Of a stretch of DNA of 64,000 bases, positions 61,157-64,000 are shown one piece after another. The notes under the pieces were generated by a model, which had not been told where the DNA came from, searched no databases, and saw only the letters and a program-made list of their open reading frames with translations. Origin of the DNA: Acidimangrovimonas sediminis (GTDB lineage Bacteria > Pseudomonadota > Alphaproteobacteria > Rhodobacterales > Rhodobacteraceae); NCBI RefSeq assembly GCF_002871005.1, contig NZ_PHSN01000012.1, forward strand, positions 124,001-188,000, read 5' to 3'. The translations under genes and the position numbers were made by a program. Each line of letters starts with the position of its first letter. The first letter of the stretch is position 1.

Positions 61157-62153
61157 GGAGAAAGCACCGTATCCGCCCGCCCTGCGGGAGTTGCGTTGTC
61201 CGGGGCACCGCCTCGCGGCAGCGCGCCATGGCGCTGGGGCAGCGCGGGGCGAAGCGGCAGCCGGTGCCGAAATCGCCGATCGCGGGCACGACGCCGGGGA
61301 TTTCCGTCAGCGGCTGCTGGCCCTCCACCAGGCGCCGCCCCAGCCGTGGCAGTGCGCCGACGAGGCCCCGCGTATAGGGGTGTTGCGGGGTGGCGAAGAT
61401 CTGACCCGCGGCCTGTTCCTCGATCAGGTGGCCCGCGTACATCACCGCGACCCGGCGGCAGATGCGCGCCACCAGCCCCAGATCGTGCGAGATCATCAGC
61501 ACCGCGGTGTGACGCTCGCGACAGAGATCGAGGATGAGGTCGAGGATCTCGGCCTGGATCGTCACGTCCAGCGCCGTCGTCGGTTCGTCGGCGATCAGCA
61601 GTTCAGGGTCGCAGGCCAGCGCGATCGCGATCATCACCCGCTGCCGCATGCCGCCCGAAAGCTGGTGCGGATATTCCCGGATCCGCCGCGCGGCCGAGGG
61701 CACCTGCACCTGGTCGAGCGCGGCGATGGCGGCCTTGCGCGCCGCGCCCGCGCTCATGCCCCGGTGCAGCACGAACATCTCGCCGATCTGGTCGCCGATC
61801 GTCATCAGCGGGTTGAGCGCGGTCATCGGCTCCTGGAAGATCATCGCGATGCGGTTGCCGCGCAGCGATCGCATCGAGCGATTGGGCAGATGCGCGATAT
61901 CCTCGCCCCCCAGCAGGATACGCCCGCCGGTGACATGCATCGGGTCGCGCAGCAGCCCTGCGACGGCAAGGGCGGTGAGGCTTTTGCCGCAGCCGGATTC
62001 GCCGACAAGCCCGACCACCTCGCCCCGGCCGATCGACAGGTTCAGCGCCTCGATCGCCGGATCGTCGCCGTGCTCGCTCCGCAGCGCGATCTGAAGGTTC
62101 TCGATCCGCAGGACGTCTTCGGTCCTTTCCGTCATCTTTTCCGTGCCGCTCAT
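61149..62153 (-). CDS. DppD-type ABC importer ATPase
   Basis: This 334-residue ATPase has GESGCGKSLTALAV, FQEPMTALNPLMTI, LSGGMRQRVMIA and [12 protein letters not shown]. The C-terminal extension has CRFAPRCPSAMARC. ATG 62153 overlaps the permease stop; an in-frame ATG at 62135 is a possible alternative. Its partner is the DppF-type ATPase. Confidence 0.92.
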   Translation of the reverse strand: MSGTEKMTERTEDVLRIENLQIALRSEHGDDPAIEALNLSIGRGEVVGLVGESGCGKSLTALAVAGLLRDPMHVTGGRILLGGEDIAHLPNRSMRSLRGNRIAMIFQEPMTALNPLMTIGDQIGEMFVLHRGMSAGAARKAAIAALDQVQVPSAARRIREYPHQLSGGMRQRVMIAIALACDPELLIADEPTTALDVTIQAEILDLILDLCRERHTAVLMISHDLGLVARICRRVAVMYAGHLIEEQAAGQIFATPQHPYTRGLVGALPRLGRRLVEGQQPLTEIPGVVPAIGDFGTGCRFAPRCPSAMARCREAVPRTTQLPQGGRIRCFLHD

Positions 62154-62992
62154 CGCCGTGACCTCCCCTGGGGATCGAGAAGATCGCGCAGGCCGTCGCC
62201 CAGCAGATTGAACCCGAGGACGGTGACGAAGATCGCGAGACCGGGAAAGACCGCGATCCACGGCGCGACGATCAGCTGCTCGCGCGCGCCGGCCAGCATC
62301 GAGCCCCAGCTTGGTGCCGGCGGTACCACGCCGAGCCCGAGGAAGGACAGCGAGGCCTCGGCCATGATCGCCGACCCGACCCCCATGGTCGCCACCACGA
62401 TCAGCGGGCCCGCGATGTTGGGCAGAAGCTCCCGCAGCATGATGTGGCCGGGGCCGTACCCCATGGTCCGCGCGGCCTGGATGAAGGGGCTCGACTTCAT
62501 CGACAGCACCTGTGCGCGCGAGATCCGGCAGCTGTAGGCCCAGTCGGTCAGCCCGAGTGCCACGAGGAGGCTGGGGATCCCCGGCCCCATCACCGCCATC
62601 AGCGCCAGGGCGAAGACGATGGTGGGCACCGCCAGCATGACGTTGGTCAGGCCCTGGACGAATTCGTCCCACCAGCCGCCGAAATAGCCCGCCGACAGCC
62701 CCAGCGCGATGCCGATCGCGGCGTTCATCATCTCGACCAGCAGGCCCACGGTCAGCGCGATGCGCGCGCCGTAGACGATGCGCGAGAAGATGTCGCGCCC
62801 CTGGTCGTCGGTGCCCAGCCAGAAGGCGGTGCTGGGGGGCTCGCCGGCATACATCAGGTTCGCGTCGTGGATCGGATCGTGCGGTGCGATCAGCGGCGCG
62901 AAGACGGCGATGATGATCAGCAGGACGACGATCCCGCCCCCGACCGCCAGGTTGGGGCGGCGCAGTTGTCGAAGCATTGCCTGCCCCTTCAT
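62150..62992 (-). CDS. DppC-type ABC importer permease
   Basis: This 280-residue permease has first helix VGGGIVVLLIIIAVFAPLIAPHDP, then FWLGTDDQGRDIFSRIVYGARIAL, coupling loop SSPFIQAARTMGYGPGHIMLRELLPN, LSFLGLGVVPPAPSWGSML, and ends GLRDLLDPQGRSRR. ATG 62992 overlaps the DppB-type stop; ATG 62977 is also possible. Confidence 0.92.
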   Translation of the reverse strand: MKGQAMLRQLRRPNLAVGGGIVVLLIIIAVFAPLIAPHDPIHDANLMYAGEPPSTAFWLGTDDQGRDIFSRIVYGARIALTVGLLVEMMNAAIGIALGLSAGYFGGWWDEFVQGLTNVMLAVPTIVFALALMAVMGPGIPSLLVALGLTDWAYSCRISRAQVLSMKSSPFIQAARTMGYGPGHIMLRELLPNIAGPLIVVATMGVGSAIMAEASLSFLGLGVVPPAPSWGSMLAGAREQLIVAPWIAVFPGLAIFVTVLGFNLLGDGLRDLLDPQGRSRR

Positions 62993-63921
62993 TTGTAACG
63001 GATGCGCGGGTCGATGATCAGGTAGGCGATATCGACCAGCGTGTTGACGGCGAGGAAGAACAGCACGATCACCAGGATGCAGCCCTGCACCACCGGGATG
63101 TCGCGCAATCCGACCGACTGGATCAGGAGGGAGCCGACCCCGGGCCAGGCAAAGAGGCTTTCGATCACGACCGATCCGCCCAGCATGGCCCCGAACTGCA
63201 GCCCGATCATCGTCAGGATCAGGACAAAGGCGTTCCGGGCCAGGTGCTTGCGCACCAGCCGCCCCTCGGACATCCCCTTGGAGCGCGCGGTGCGGATGAA
63301 ATCGGCGTTGCGGGTTTCCAGCACCGCCGCCCGCGTCGTCCGCGCCAGCAGCGCCATCGGCGCGATGCCCAGCGTCAGCGCGGGCATCACCAGGTGGGCA
63401 AGGTCGCCGCCGCCGTAGCCGAAGGTGGGCAGCAGCCCGAGCTGAAGCGAGAAGACGTACATCGCCAGCAGGCCGAACCAGAACGCCGGCACCGAAAGCC
63501 CCGAGACGGCAAACACCATCGCCACGCCATCGACCCATCGCCCCTGACGCGACGCCGCGAGATAGCCGAGCGGCAGCCCGGTGACGATCGCGAAGCTGAT
63601 CGCGGCGAGGGCGAGCCTGACCGAGGCGAAGATCCGCCCCGAGAGCATCTCGGTCACCGGCTGTTGTGTCGAGAAGGAGACGCCGAGATTGCCGTGCAGC
63701 AGGTCGACGAAATAATGCCACAGCCTGAGCGGCGTCGGATCATTGAGATGCAGCGAGGCCGCGATCCGCGCCGCGACGGCGGGATCGACGCCGCGTTTCT
63801 CGGCCATGAGCGACGAGACGTAATTGCCGGGGATCACGCTGAACAGCAGGAAGACCAGCGTCAACACCACCGCAACCGTAATCAACGCCTGCGCCAGACG
63901 CCTGAGGATCACCAACGCCAT
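62989..63921 (-). CDS. DppB-type ABC importer permease
   Basis: This 310-residue permease starts MALVILRRLAQALITVAVVLTLVFLLFS. It has VIPGNYVSSLMAEKRG, LLHGNLGVSFSTQQPV, the coupling loop ADFIRTARSKGMSEGRLVRKHLARNA, and ends AYLIIDPRIRYK. It is the first membrane gene of a coupled minus-strand operon (DppB, DppC, DppD, DppF, fusion hydrolase). The binding protein probably lies just beyond the window edge. Confidence 0.93.
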   Translation of the reverse strand: MALVILRRLAQALITVAVVLTLVFLLFSVIPGNYVSSLMAEKRGVDPAVAARIAASLHLNDPTPLRLWHYFVDLLHGNLGVSFSTQQPVTEMLSGRIFASVRLALAAISFAIVTGLPLGYLAASRQGRWVDGVAMVFAVSGLSVPAFWFGLLAMYVFSLQLGLLPTFGYGGGDLAHLVMPALTLGIAPMALLARTTRAAVLETRNADFIRTARSKGMSEGRLVRKHLARNAFVLILTMIGLQFGAMLGGSVVIESLFAWPGVGSLLIQSVGLRDIPVVQGCILVIVLFFLAVNTLVDIAYLIIDPRIRYK

Positions 63922-63938
63922 CCGGAATTCCTTTCTGT

Positions 63939-63972
63939 GGCGGCGGCGATGGAGGGGCCCATCGCCGCCGCC
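63939..63972 (-). other. Intercistronic hairpin upstream of the DppB-type gene
   Basis: There is a 14-base perfect stem (63939-63952 with 63959-63972) and a 6-base loop without a U-run. It is the kind of structure often found after a highly expressed binding-protein gene. Confidence 0.55.
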
Positions 63973-63979
63973 CTTTCAC

Positions 63980-64000
63980 CTAGCTGCGGCCCGGGGCGTC
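63980..64000 (-). CDS. Possible C-terminal tail of an upstream gene, cut by window edge
   Basis: On the minus strand an open frame enters at the window edge and ends in TAG, giving only DAPGRS. The position 58 bases before the permease fits the end of the missing binding-protein gene. This rests on context alone. Confidence 0.25.
   Translation of the reverse strand, partial: DAPGRS

Noticed and set aside
1-64000. CRISPR arrays, insertion sequences, integrases or rRNA genes
   Set aside because: I saw no regularly spaced repeat-spacer pattern, transposase or integrase motifs, terminal inverted repeats, or rRNA-like sequence.

Overview
This 64 kb window is very GC-rich and densely coding. It is best read as part of an extrachromosomal replicon (plasmid or chromid) of an alphaproteobacterium, most likely a Rhodobacterales/Rhodobacteraceae member. 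The key evidence is a complete replication and partition module at 39.0-42.9 kb: an initiator with a helix-turn-helix part and a DnaA-domain-I-like C-terminus, a non-coding origin region with TGTCCCCC repeats, parA, parB, and five copies of the palindrome CTTCCCCGCGGGGAAG that look like parS. The rest is ABC-importer-rich catabolic cargo plus a surface polysaccharide cluster, which is typical of such replicons.

Layout. (1) 0-9.4 kb: polysaccharide genes. A partial glycosyltransferase and a deacetylase-like gene (+) converge on a six-gene minus-strand run: three glycosyltransferases, a 911-residue ABC exporter-like protein with a degenerate ATPase, a stand-alone cyclic-nucleotide-binding protein and an MBL-fold hydrolase. 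(2) 9.7-12.8 kb: a secreted polysaccharide lyase and a fused double-ATPase for a peptide/oligosaccharide importer. (3) 13.1-21.7 kb: a LivJFGHM-type importer split around a divergent GntR promoter, with two aldo/keto reductases, one fused to a Rid-like domain. (4) 21.9-25.7 kb: a nucleotide-sugar dehydrogenase, a histidine phosphatase and a class III nucleotide cyclase. (5) 26.0-30.1 kb: a Dpp-type binding protein and two permeases without an ATPase; the orphan ATPase in (2) is the obvious complement. (6) 30.2-39.0 kb: a pentose-type sugar locus with a LacI regulator, a D-ribulokinase-type FGGY kinase, a divergent binding protein/ATPase/two-permease importer and a ketose 3-epimerase. (7) 39.1-42.9 kb: the replication and partition module. 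(8) 43.3-58.5 kb: a MalT-like LuxR regulator divergent from a Dpp-type importer, with two HyuA/DUF917 pairs in mirror order around the binding protein, then an isoaspartyl peptidase and a dipeptidase. (9) 58.6-64.0 kb: a second Dpp-type importer whose last gene fuses an L,D-transpeptidase-type domain to an AspA/AstE-type zinc hydrolase.

How it works together (inference). The replicon seems specialised for importing and trimming unusual small molecules: oligosaccharides, pentoses or ketoses, and modified or cyclic peptides and amino acids such as hydantoins, isoaspartyl peptides and perhaps murein peptides. A cyclic-nucleotide circuit (cyclase at 24.3 kb, binding protein at 2.3 kb) may feed into surface polysaccharide export. 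The most unusual items are the degenerate ABC protein with a triplicated Q-loop-like motif, the transpeptidase/aspartoacylase fusion, the mirrored HyuA/DUF917 set, and the parS-like sites that lie inside parA and parB and encode the same hexapeptide in both.
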